A stretch of 42,574 bases of DNA from JANNRR01 sp031401675 (GTDB taxonomy: Bacteria > Pseudomonadota > Alphaproteobacteria > Rhodobacterales > Rhodobacteraceae), in contig JANNRR010000187.1 in NCBI GenBank assembly GCA_031401675.1, forward strand, positions 1 through 42,574, written 5' to 3'. How positions within the stretch are numbered: position 1 is the stretch's first letter; each line of letters begins with the position of its first letter. Of this stretch, positions 1 through 7,345 are shown piece by piece. The notes beneath the pieces were generated by a model. The model was not told the origin of the DNA, did no database searches, and saw only the letters and a list, made by a program, of their open reading frames with translations. The translations under genes and the position numbers were made by a program.

Positions 1-2
1 TC

Positions 3-116
3 CTGCTGCACAACGCAAAGCCGAAGCCCTTTGTCTGGAGCAAGACCGCCGATGACATCATCGCCCGCGAACGCCGTGCGCTTGATGCCCTCGATGAAAT
101 CAGGGGAAATCGGTAA
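3..116 (+). mobile_element. IS630-family transposase, C-terminal fragment
   Basis: An open frame enters from the left edge and stops with TAA at 114-116. It reads as the tail of an IS630/mariner-like transposase: a segment like HNAKPKPFVWSKTADDII followed by a short helical end rich in Arg and Ala. In this family the 'KPFxWTKtAddI' stretch lies just after the catalytic DDE core, so only the last 37 residues are visible. The rest of the element lies outside the window. I could not define the right terminal repeat with confidence; the element probably ends within a few tens of bases of the stop. It marks the left boundary of the T6SS island and fits acquisition or rearrangement here. Confidence 0.7.
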
Positions 117-469
117 CAAGTGTCAGACTCGGAACACTAGGCGCATTTGCGGGCTACCTGAAATTGTCGGTCACCCGGATCGATGCTGTCATGGTCTCAC
201 AACAGCCCGGTCGCGGCGGCGGGCTCTTTGTATGCGAACGACCGGTCGGGTTCCGACGGCAAAGCGGTAAAGCTGCCGTCCGTCACACCGGCTTCCGCCA
301 GCATACTGGCGCGGGTGGCACCGGCCCTGGTCGGCTTCGGCGGCAAGACCCAGGCGGCAGGAAAACGCGCGGTGGCGGTCGATAGGTTCGCAGCGGCAGT
401 GGCTGAACACAGCCTGCATTGAACGCTCTGTAGCCTGTGAAACCTGAGCGCGCAGAGAAACCACGCTCA

Positions 470-790
470 TGCCGCCGTTGCCGATCGTGTCGCCGTCGCG
501 CCCCCGGACCTGCCGGATGTTGCTGCGGCAAAACGGCAGGATGTGCGGCGCGTCGATCAGGGTAACGCCATCGGCGTCGGGCGTCACGCGCAACCTTTGG
601 CCGGGCAAATGCGGATCATCGGCGATCCGGCAGTAATACGATCAATTGTTCGGAAACGAGCGACACCGCGAAGGGCCCGCCCGCAACCGCGGACATGAAC
701 AGCGGCAAATGCACCAGCAGCCGCAGTCCGGTCAGCGTCATGCGTGTCCGGCAAACGGGTCCGAGCAATGGGATGTCGCCAAACCAAGCC
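470..790 (-). pseudogene. Possible frameshifted gene remnant, unidentified
   Basis: On the minus strand, one frame reads through about 790-616 (a hydrophobic stretch including LLVHLPLFMSAVAGGPFAV) and stops at TGA 616-618. Shifting one base near 617 continues into a second frame (about 614-470; LPGQRLRVTPDADGVTLIDA) with the same strong G/C preference at third positions. That preference fades below about 470. Two adjoining frames with matching codon bias suggest one real gene disrupted by a frameshift and then decayed. I do not recognise the family. Chance open frames in GC-rich DNA are the main alternative. Confidence 0.28.
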
Positions 791-832
791 CGTCTCGGGG
801 TCAGGTGATTGCCGCCCATCTTGCCGTGCTGG

Positions 833-857
833 CCGCCCGCCTTTGCCTGGCGGGCGG
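833..857. repeat. GC-rich perfect inverted repeat
   Basis: CCGCCCGCC (833-841) and GGCGGGCGG (849-857) form a perfect 9-bp stem around a 7-base loop. No T-run follows on either side, so a classical intrinsic terminator is not supported, though it could still act as a transcript-stabilising or terminating hairpin upstream of the T6SS cassette. Confidence 0.4.
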
Positions 858-940
858 GACCGGCCCCGGAAAGATTGCGGGCTTTGGAATCGGGACCTGA
901 TCGGCTAAGCTGATCGGGCTTACAGGGTGGGTATTCTGCC

Positions 941-2212
941 ATGAATTCGAACGCACCGATTTTGAATCACCGGATCCTTCGATTGCATGCCGAAAACGCC
1001 GCCTTTGTCGCGGCGCAGCACCGGCTCGGTCAGGATGGCCCGAATTTCAGCCTGATCGACCTTTATGACCTTGAGTGTCGGCTGGCCGGGCATCTGGATG
1101 CACTGTCGATGGCGGGCGGGGCCGGGTTGGAACTGGTGCTGGAGAATCTGACCATTGCCCAAGGTTTTGGCGAGGTGTTGGCGCCGTTTCACGTGGCGTT
1201 GCGGCAGCGACCCGACCCTGATCTGCCGGCGCTGCTGCCACCCGAAGCCCGGCCTTGGGATCAGGTGGCCGCACTGGGCGCGGCGGCTGCAAGCTGTGCG
1301 CCTGCGGTGATTGCCGAACGGATGCGGCATTGGATCAGCGGCGATGATCCGATGGCGGTCTGGATCGCGCTGGATGTCTGCGGCCGGCACCGGGTCGACC
1401 CGCGCGAGCATCTGGCGCCGCTGATCGGGCATGACGATCCCCGGGTTGCCGCCCGGGCCATGCAACTGGCGGGCGAAGTCGGGCGGGTTGATCTGGTGGA
1501 ACTGCTGGCGGCCCGCGCCGAAACCGCAGCCGATCCGACCTTGCGATTCTGGGCGGCGTGGGCAGCGGTGCTGCTGGGCGACCGGCGGGCGGCACCTGCA
1601 GCATTGGCCGCTGGACTGGGGCCCGGCACCACGCCGCAAACCGCCCGCCGGATCGCCGAATTGCTGCCGCTGGCCAGTGACGCCGCCATGGCGCGCCGCT
1701 GGACCACGGATCTGCTGGACCACCCGGCCACCGAGCGCTGGGGTGTGCTGGCAACCGGTGCTCTCGGCACCGCTGGGGCGCTCTATTGGCTGATCAGCCG
1801 GATGGACCAGCCGCTGGTCGCCCGGATCGCCGGTGCCGCGTTCTGCCGCATTGCCGGCATCAGGCTCGGGCCGCTGTCGCTGGAACTGGCCGAGTTTCCG
1901 GATGATCCGGACGACCCGGTGGTTGCAGCCTGCCCGCAGGAAAGTTTCATCGAGGGCCGGCTGTACTGGCCCGACCCGGAAAAGCTGACACGGTGGCTGG
2001 GTGACAACCGCGGGCGTTTTCAAGCGGAAACCCGGCATTTGCTGGGGGCGGCGGCCTGGACGCTGCAGCCGCCGATCGAGGCGGCGGCCCCTTGGCAGCT
2101 CGACCAGCGTGCCCTTGCGCTGGAGATTGCCACCCGGAAACCGGGTGCGCCGCTGCCGAACTGGCACGGCGCAGTGGTTCAAGGCGACCGGGGGTTTACC
2201 CGACTGTGGTAG
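941..2212 (+). CDS. TIGR02270-family HEAT-repeat-like T6SS-associated protein
   Basis: This 423-residue protein opens the left cassette. It is Ala/Leu-rich with repeating helical pairs, such as the segments around DDPMAVWIALDVCG and HDDPRVAARAMQLAGEVG, as in HEAT-like scaffolds. The layout and the C-terminal Trp-rich part match the conserved TIGR02270 family, which is typically encoded beside T6SS genes with DUF2169 and PAAR-like proteins. The biochemical role is not established; a scaffold or effector-loading role is an inference from context. It has no signal peptide or membrane segment, so it is probably cytoplasmic. The ATG at 941 has only a weak upstream purine stretch. The next gene starts 31 bases after its stop, consistent with an operon. 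Confidence 0.75.
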   Translation: MNSNAPILNHRILRLHAENAAFVAAQHRLGQDGPNFSLIDLYDLECRLAGHLDALSMAGGAGLELVLENLTIAQGFGEVLAPFHVALRQRPDPDLPALLPPEARPWDQVAALGAAAASCAPAVIAERMRHWISGDDPMAVWIALDVCGRHRVDPREHLAPLIGHDDPRVAARAMQLAGEVGRVDLVELLAARAETAADPTLRFWAAWAAVLLGDRRAAPAALAAGLGPGTTPQTARRIAELLPLASDAAMARRWTTDLLDHPATERWGVLATGALGTAGALYWLISRMDQPLVARIAGAAFCRIAGIRLGPLSLELAEFPDDPDDPVVAACPQESFIEGRLYWPDPEKLTRWLGDNRGRFQAETRHLLGAAAWTLQPPIEAAAPWQLDQRALALEIATRKPGAPLPNWHGAVVQGDRGFTRLW

Positions 2213-2243
2213 CGCCGGTGCACATGACAGGCTCTGGCACAGC

Positions 2244-3302
2244 ATGAAGCTGGAAAACGCCACCCCTTATCCGGCAAATTTCACCCTGACTTTTGACAAG
2301 GCCGGGCACGAACAGATCGTTCTGGTGACCAAGGGCACCTTTGCCCTGCCCGCCGATCCCCGCGCCCCCACTCTGGTTGCTCCGGCGCAGCTGCCCTTGA
2401 CCGAGGCGGACCTGTTCGGGCCGGACCCCGGCCAGGATGCCGTGCTGTTCGAAAATGACTTTGCCGCGCACAAACCGCTGTGCGATGTCCTGTGTTCCGC
2501 ACAGGCGCATGCGCCCGGCGGCGCTCCGGTCACGGAACTGGGGGTCGGCATCCGGCTGGGCGGCTGGGCCAAACGCTTCACCGTCCACGGTCCGCGCATC
2601 TGGCTGCGCGGCGCGGCCGGGTACCATCCGTCGGCGAAACGGGCCTTTGTCACCCAGCCGATCAGCTATGATCAGGCCTATGGCGGCGTTGATCCGGCGG
2701 CCGACAACCCGGCGCTGGCCGCGATGTTTCAGCGCAATCCGGCCGGGCTTGGCTATTATCCCGGCGCACAGGACCGCGAAGGGCTGCCGCTGGCGCAAAC
2801 TGCCGAGGACGGAATCGATGCCGTCAACCCGGATAGCGACTACACCCCGATGGCCTTCGGCCCTGTCGGTCGCAACTGGCTGCCCCGGCGCAGTTTTGCC
2901 GGCACCTATGACGATCCCTGGCTGGAATGGCGGCTGCCGTTCCTGCCGCAGGACTTCGACGAGCGCTATTTTCAGGCCGCCGCCACCGATCAGCAGATCC
3001 CCTATCCGCAGGGGGGCGAAGTGGTTCAGATGATCAATCTGGCACCGCAATCGCAGATCACCGGGCAAATTCCGCGCCTGCATATCGTGGTGCAGTTCCT
3101 GCGGAAATCCGGGCGGGTGACGCAGCGGATCGCCGATCTGGATACGGTGCTTCTGCTGCCGGAACAGGCGCTGATGTGCCTGACCTGGCGCACCCACATC
3201 CTGGCCGAACGTGACCTGTTCGAGTTCGCGCAGGCGCTGGTTACCGAACGGCTGCTGGACGGTGCCGATCATCATCCGGTCGGGGGCAGCGCCGATGGCT
3301 GA
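2244..3302 (+). CDS. DUF2169-family T6SS accessory/adaptor protein
   Basis: 352 residues matching the DUF2169 family: N-terminal 'QIVLVTKGTF' (24-33), YDQAYGGVD (142-150), the NPAGLGYYP segment (165-173), and the signature from GRNWLPRRSFAGTYDDPW to LPFLPQDFDERYFQAA (about 209-246). In other bacteria DUF2169 proteins act as cytoplasmic adaptors or chaperones that help load a PAAR-associated effector onto VgrG (reported for the Tde2 system of Agrobacterium). Here the PAAR-like gene lies two genes downstream, so the same role is inferred. The reading frame stays open upstream to 2001, inside the previous gene, but homology begins at MKLENATPYP, so I choose the ATG at 2244. Its end overlaps the next start by 8 bases, suggesting translational coupling. 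No pentapeptide-repeat extension is seen, unlike some longer family members. Confidence 0.88.
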   Translation: MKLENATPYPANFTLTFDKAGHEQIVLVTKGTFALPADPRAPTLVAPAQLPLTEADLFGPDPGQDAVLFENDFAAHKPLCDVLCSAQAHAPGGAPVTELGVGIRLGGWAKRFTVHGPRIWLRGAAGYHPSAKRAFVTQPISYDQAYGGVDPAADNPALAAMFQRNPAGLGYYPGAQDREGLPLAQTAEDGIDAVNPDSDYTPMAFGPVGRNWLPRRSFAGTYDDPWLEWRLPFLPQDFDERYFQAAATDQQIPYPQGGEVVQMINLAPQSQITGQIPRLHIVVQFLRKSGRVTQRIADLDTVLLLPEQALMCLTWRTHILAERDLFEFAQALVTERLLDGADHHPVGGSADG

Positions 3303-4407
3303 TCCGCGTACGGCACCGGTTGGAATGGCCCCCGGCCTGTCGGTGGTTGGCTATGGCATGTGGACCGCTCTGGGCCACGACGGTCCTGCAACTGTTGCCG
3401 GCATCCGGGGCAAGCTGATCGGGTCGGAAACCGGTTGGTTGTGGGACATGGCGTCGGGGGCGCCCTTGCCGTTCTTCCGGGTGGCCGCACATCAATGGTG
3501 GTCCGGCCCCAGCTTCCTGCCCGACCTCCTGGCCCCGCCGGTCGAGGAATGTCTGGCGCAAGTCGCAGCGCTGCTGCCCGAGGCGTTGCGCCGCCCGGCT
3601 GCCGGGATTCCGGTTCTGATCACGCTGGCCCCCGATGACCGGCCCGACCGACCGGCCGGGCTGGAAGATCTGGTGCTGGACGGGTTGGAACGCAAGCTTG
3701 GGCATCCGCTGGCCGAGGGCAGTTGTGCCGTGCCGGGCGGGCGTTGCGGGGTGCCGCACCTGCTGACGCGCGCCGCCGCTCAGTCCGGGCGCTATCCGTT
3801 GCAGATCATCGCCGGAGTTGAAAGCCTGATCAGCCAGAGCATCGTCGACCATTACAGCGACCGCGCCCGCCTGAAATCCGCCGCCAACAGTTCGGGCTTT
3901 ACCGTCGGCGAGGCAGGAGCGGCGCTGCTGATCGCTCCGACCGGGTCGGTGGACGGACTGGAACTGGCCATAACCGGCATCGGGGCCGGGCAAGAGCCGG
4001 GCCGCGATGGCGGCAGCCGCGCGGCAGCGGTGACGGGCGAGGGCCTGACCGATGCGATGCGGGCGGCGCTGAACGCGGCAAACCTGCCGTTCCATGACAT
4101 TCCGGCCCTGATGGGCGATCTGAACGGCGAGCATTTCAAGTTCAAGGAACAGATGCTGGCATCGATGCGGCTGGAACGCGCCCCGCCAGAAGGCCGCTCG
4201 CGCCGCACGCGCGGCCATACCGAACATCTGAACGCCATCGAGAATGTCGGCGAGGTCGGGGCGGCGCTGATGCCGCTTCAGCTTGGCTGGGCGTTTGCGG
4301 CAGGCAAGGCCGGGCTGCTGGCACAGAACCGCGTGCTGTGTTTTGCGGGTGAGGATGACGGGCGGCGTGTGGCGCTGACCGCCGAATTCCGGGGAGGACG
4401 GGGATGA
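3295..4407 (+). CDS. Thiolase/ketosynthase-fold protein of T6SS cassette, probably non-catalytic
   Basis: 370 residues with the outline of a beta-ketoacyl synthase: IIAGVESLIS (171-180) corresponds to the GGxEA region, GFTVGEAGAALLIAP (201-215) to the FVxGEGAGxLVLE strand, and a C-terminal EHLNAIENVGEVGAAL (310-325) to the GHxxGAAG region. The usual active site is poorly kept. The only candidate for the nucleophile is C151 in GGRCGVPH, the NAHGT motif is replaced by DLNGEHFKF (275-283), and GH is EH. Such 'thiolase-like' proteins are recurrent next to DUF2169 and DUF4150 genes in T6SS loci; their role is unknown. I infer a structural or chaperone function rather than fatty acid synthesis. The start at 3295 overlaps the DUF2169 stop; an upstream in-frame extension to 3211 lies inside that gene. 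The stop overlaps the next ATG (ATGA). Confidence 0.78.
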   Translation: MADPRTAPVGMAPGLSVVGYGMWTALGHDGPATVAGIRGKLIGSETGWLWDMASGAPLPFFRVAAHQWWSGPSFLPDLLAPPVEECLAQVAALLPEALRRPAAGIPVLITLAPDDRPDRPAGLEDLVLDGLERKLGHPLAEGSCAVPGGRCGVPHLLTRAAAQSGRYPLQIIAGVESLISQSIVDHYSDRARLKSAANSSGFTVGEAGAALLIAPTGSVDGLELAITGIGAGQEPGRDGGSRAAAVTGEGLTDAMRAALNAANLPFHDIPALMGDLNGEHFKFKEQMLASMRLERAPPEGRSRRTRGHTEHLNAIENVGEVGAALMPLQLGWAFAAGKAGLLAQNRVLCFAGEDDGRRVALTAEFRGGRG

Positions 4408-5465
4408 GCGTTTTCGCCAACGGCATGGAGGTTTCGGGCAAGGCCACACCCAACAAGACCATTGCCGCGATGCCCGATGTCTGTCTGTCGCCGCCGCCGC
4501 CGCCCGCAGGGCCGGTGCCGATCCCCTATCCGATGACCGGCATGGCGTCGGATACGTCCGACGGCTGCACCAGCGTCATCGTCAAGGGCAAGGAGGCGGG
4601 CAAGAAGAATTCGACCAAATATTCCAAGACCATGGGCAACGAACCTGCCACCAACAGCTTCGGGGCCAATGTCATCAGCCACAAGATCAGCGGCCCGCTG
4701 AAGTTCGCCGCCTATTCGTTCGATGTGATGTTCGAGGGCGGCGGGGCCTGCCGCTTTGCCGATCTGACCACCCAGAACCACATGAACATCGGTGGCGGTT
4801 CGGTTTCGGTCAGCGTCGCCGGACTGAATGTCGCGATCATGACGGACCCGGACAATCCGTGCCCGGAACTGAAGTTCCTGAACAAGAACCAGTTCGCCGC
4901 TGCTGACAAAGCGGCCAGAAACCCCAAGAAGTCGAAAGCCGAGCGCGCCAAGTTCCGCGAACTGCAGACCTCGGGCACGGTCACCCATGCCTTCATCCAG
5001 CCCGCTGCCGGCAGCCCCCGGATCGTCGGCGGCACCTCGAACGCCGTGGTGCGCAAGGCCGGCGGGCTGGCGCAACCGCAGCAGTTCAAGGAAAAGAACC
5101 TGGTGCCGGTGACGGACGCCGACGGCAAGGTGACGGCCAAGCGGATCAGCCAGCAGATCTGCACCAATGCCGAACCCTACCTGCATGCGCGCGGCGGCCC
5201 GCATGCCCACGCCGAGCCCTGCATCCTGTCCGGCTTGGGTCCGCTGAAGCCGACCGCCACGGTGATCATGGCCATCGAATGGCATTCCCTGACCCTCAAG
5301 AAGGACAAGAAGGGCAAACGGATCACCCGGGTCAGGGACACGACCTGCGGCAATTGCCGCAAGGTGCTGGAACATGCCTGTCAATGCATGGATATCAAAC
5401 TGTGCAACCAGGACGGCACCGGCACACGCGATGTCTGCGAACAACCAGAGGAGGACCCGGTATGA
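4404..5465 (+). CDS. PAAR-like (DUF4150) protein with C-terminal deaminase-like candidate toxin domain
   Basis: 353 residues. Residues 1-150 match the DUF4150 PAAR-like fold that caps the VgrG spike: FANGMEVSGKATPNKTIAAM, a Pro run (29-41), IPYPMTGMASDT, and the FEGGGACRFADLTTQNHMN closing segment (110-128). After a Lys-rich linker (about 160-185) comes a distinct C-terminal region with HAE at 269-271 and CGNC at 315-318, separated by a predicted strand (TVIMAIEWHS, 286-295). This order, H-x-E then C-x-x-C before a helix (RKVLEHAC), is the zinc and catalytic signature of the cytidine-deaminase superfamily, which includes secreted bacterial toxins. I therefore infer a specialised T6SS effector delivered on the spike tip. 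The family assignment of the tail is by motif only; a Cys-rich structural zinc domain is the alternative. ATGA overlaps couple it to genes on both sides. Confidence 0.85.
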   Translation: MSVFANGMEVSGKATPNKTIAAMPDVCLSPPPPPAGPVPIPYPMTGMASDTSDGCTSVIVKGKEAGKKNSTKYSKTMGNEPATNSFGANVISHKISGPLKFAAYSFDVMFEGGGACRFADLTTQNHMNIGGGSVSVSVAGLNVAIMTDPDNPCPELKFLNKNQFAAADKAARNPKKSKAERAKFRELQTSGTVTHAFIQPAAGSPRIVGGTSNAVVRKAGGLAQPQQFKEKNLVPVTDADGKVTAKRISQQICTNAEPYLHARGGPHAHAEPCILSGLGPLKPTATVIMAIEWHSLTLKKDKKGKRITRVRDTTCGNCRKVLEHACQCMDIKLCNQDGTGTRDVCEQPEEDPV

Positions 5466-6244
5466 GCGCATTTGACCTCGACCGGCTGCTGCCAGCAATC
5501 ATCCCGGCCAAAACCGCCGACGCGATCAAGTGGAAGGGCCCGCTGGCGCATCTGGGGCCGGTTTCGGCCAATACGCCGCTGAAGGAAGCCCTTATGGGCA
5601 AGACCTGCTGCGGACTTTACCTCTTGTACATCGGGTGTGTCGGCCTCCTGTCAAAGCGGCTGGTGCCGGTGATGAACCTTCGTCTGAATCAGTGCTTGGC
5701 CGAACAGATCTATTCCTATCAGTTCGACTGGCGCTATCCGTCGACGTACGGCATCACCTTGAGCGATATCGAGGCCAACCCCGACAAGATCGCAGCGATC
5801 CGGCGAACCATCCCCTATTTCTTCTTTACCGCGATCAAGGGCACCAGCGGCTATTTCCTGTCCACCGCACCGGTCGATGAACTGGCATTTGTGGTCAATC
5901 TGACCCGGCATCTGTGCGGGGCCGAAAACAAGGCGGCGGTCGATGACTGGGTTCAGGGCCTGCTGACCCGGCTGGATGCCGTGGCCCCGTGCGACATCTA
6001 CGACACGCCCGACCTGCAGGACTACCCCACCCGCGACGGCTGGGAGGCGGCGGTGCGCAAGATCCACGGGGTGCCGCTGCCACTGGATCTGCTGGATCTG
6101 GCCGCCGACCCGGCCGCGATGGACCTGCCCGGGCTGGCGGCCACCGGGCTGGCTGGCATCGACCCGACGCAGAACCCGCTGCTGCGACCGGCTGACGCCT
6201 TGCGCGACATGGGGTTGCGCGCCCCCTACCTGGCCGGGGCCTAG
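5462..6244 (+). CDS. Unrecognised protein next to the PAAR effector; immunity or accessory candidate
   Basis: 260 residues, translationally coupled (ATGA overlap at 5462-5465) to the PAAR-like effector gene. I do not recognise the family. It has a moderately hydrophobic Cys-containing stretch at about 45-75 (CCGLYLLYIGCVGLLSKRL), an aromatic-rich centre (YQFDWRYPSTYG; IPYFFFTAIKGTSGYF), and an acidic C-terminal half ending in a Pro/Leu-rich tail. The position directly after a candidate toxin is typical of cognate immunity genes, but T6SS PAAR cassettes also carry structural accessory proteins here. The middle of the gene (about 5600-5880) has visibly weaker G/C preference at third positions than its neighbours, which could reflect separate acquisition. 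The frame extends upstream to 5279 inside the effector gene; the coupled ATG is preferred. Confidence 0.7.
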   Translation: MSAFDLDRLLPAIIPAKTADAIKWKGPLAHLGPVSANTPLKEALMGKTCCGLYLLYIGCVGLLSKRLVPVMNLRLNQCLAEQIYSYQFDWRYPSTYGITLSDIEANPDKIAAIRRTIPYFFFTAIKGTSGYFLSTAPVDELAFVVNLTRHLCGAENKAAVDDWVQGLLTRLDAVAPCDIYDTPDLQDYPTRDGWEAAVRKIHGVPLPLDLLDLAADPAAMDLPGLAATGLAGIDPTQNPLLRPADALRDMGLRAPYLAGA

Positions 6245-6247
6245 ACC

Positions 6248-6931
6248 ATGGCCATTGTCCCGCCTGCATTGTTTTCCCCGCCCTTGCCGCTTCGCTTCGA
6301 ATGGGACGAGGCGAACCAGCTGCAGCATTTCTATTTCCTGCCCGAACCCCTGCACGACCGGCTGCTGGCCCTGACCCATACCGCGAATTTCGCGCTGGCC
6401 ATTGGCGCAGCGGAATGGATTGCCGCCAGATTTCAAGGCTTTGGCCTGCCGACCGAAGCGCGCGCCTTTCTTGACGCCGCCTGGGCCGATCTGGTGCCCG
6501 GTTGGCACTGCCTGCGCTATTACCCGCCCGATGACGACTGGCGCGGGCCGGTCAACGGCCCGATGGCCATGGCGATGGCGATCCTGCTGGAGGCGATGCA
6601 GGGCCGCGAAGACAATCCCGAACTTGCCGACCGCGCCGTCTGGATGGACAATCTGGCCCGCCATGTGATCGAGCCGCTGCAACCCTATGACCAGTGGTTC
6701 GAGGCGACGGTGTCGCGGCTGCTGGCGCATCACAGCTGGGCGGTCGAGGGGCGGCCAGTGCCCGGCCTGTTCGACGACGACTTTCCGCAAGGCGGGCCGG
6801 TGCCGCCCGAAGCGCTGATGCCCGATCTGCCCTATGATCCGGGACAGGCGCAGCCGCTGCTGGAACGCCACGTCAACCGCCAGCGCCGTGACGGCAACCC
6901 GTTCGTGCTTGACGATCAGGAATGGCAGTAG
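6248..6931 (+). CDS. Unrecognised T6SS-cassette protein, second immunity/accessory candidate
   Basis: 227 residues, starting 3 bases after the previous stop, so clearly the last gene of the cassette operon. I do not recognise a family. The sequence is soluble-looking and rich in Trp and Pro, with segments such as YYPPDDDWRGPVNGPMAMAMAIL, LQPYDQWFEATVSRLLAHHSW and a basic tail (RHVNRQRRDGN). There is no signal peptide and no membrane segment. It could be a cytoplasmic immunity protein for the deaminase-like effector or a partner of the preceding protein. Its stop is 3 bases from the stop of the convergent DUF6484 gene, leaving almost no room for a terminator. Confidence 0.7.
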   Translation: MAIVPPALFSPPLPLRFEWDEANQLQHFYFLPEPLHDRLLALTHTANFALAIGAAEWIAARFQGFGLPTEARAFLDAAWADLVPGWHCLRYYPPDDDWRGPVNGPMAMAMAILLEAMQGREDNPELADRAVWMDNLARHVIEPLQPYDQWFEATVSRLLAHHSWAVEGRPVPGLFDDDFPQGGPVPPEALMPDLPYDPGQAQPLLERHVNRQRRDGNPFVLDDQEWQ

Positions 6932-6934
6932 CCG

Positions 6935-7339
6935 TCAGTTCAGCTGCACGCTGGCCCCTTGCACCCGGTTCGGCCCGTCGGCCCGGCTGAGGATGCTGGT
7001 GCCGCGCACCACCACCCGGCCATCGGCGGTCAGCGTCAGGCTGGCCTGGCCGCAGCGCAGCGTGACCTGGCGGTTGCCCTCCAGCACCAGCGTTTCGTCA
7101 TCGGTCTCGACCACCGGCAGCGGCGGCTGAATCAGTCCCAAGACCAGCGCCTCGCCTTCGATCAGCGTCAGCGCCAGTTCGCGGCCCGCGTCGGTCGGAC
7201 CCAGCCGGACCAGACTGCGCGCCGACAACGCCTCGCCGGTCGGCAGGCTGACCTGTGCCAGCCCCTCGGCGGTAAAGCCGGTCAAACGGCCCAGACGCAC
7301 CCCGGACAGACCGGACAAAAAGGCACCGTCATGCATCAT
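6935..7339 (-). CDS. DUF6484-domain T6SS-associated protein
   Basis: 134 residues, mainly beta-strand in character: an N-terminal segment with LGRLTGFTAEGLAQVSLP, a central LALTLIEGEALVLGLIQPP, and a C-terminal TLRCGQASLTLTADGRVVVRGTS that resembles the 'KCGxASIxLxxDG' strand repeats of VgrG/DUF2345 spike regions. This matches the small DUF6484 proteins encoded near T6SS spike and PAAR cassettes. The role is unknown; contact with the VgrG-PAAR tip is an inference from that resemblance. The start at 7339 has a strong AGGAGG ribosome binding site, 3 bases upstream of the ATG; a second ATG follows immediately. It lies 6 bases downstream of clpV, so it is probably co-transcribed with it. Confidence 0.75.
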   Translation of the reverse strand: MMHDGAFLSGLSGVRLGRLTGFTAEGLAQVSLPTGEALSARSLVRLGPTDAGRELALTLIEGEALVLGLIQPPLPVVETDDETLVLEGNRQVTLRCGQASLTLTADGRVVVRGTSILSRADGPNRVQGASVQLN

Positions 7340-7345
7340 CGCCTC

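Larger units (their letters stand above)
117..940. other. Decayed intergenic region, no intact gene
   Basis: This 0.8-kb stretch between the transposase remnant and the first T6SS cassette gene has no convincing intact coding sequence. Short frames exist on both strands but none has a recognisable domain or ribosome binding site. The minus strand of about 470-790 has coding-like composition broken by a frameshift (separate entry). A GC-rich hairpin lies at 833-857, and the octamer ctgatcgg occurs twice directly just before the next gene. The region looks like debris from gene loss next to an insertion sequence. Confidence 0.5.
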
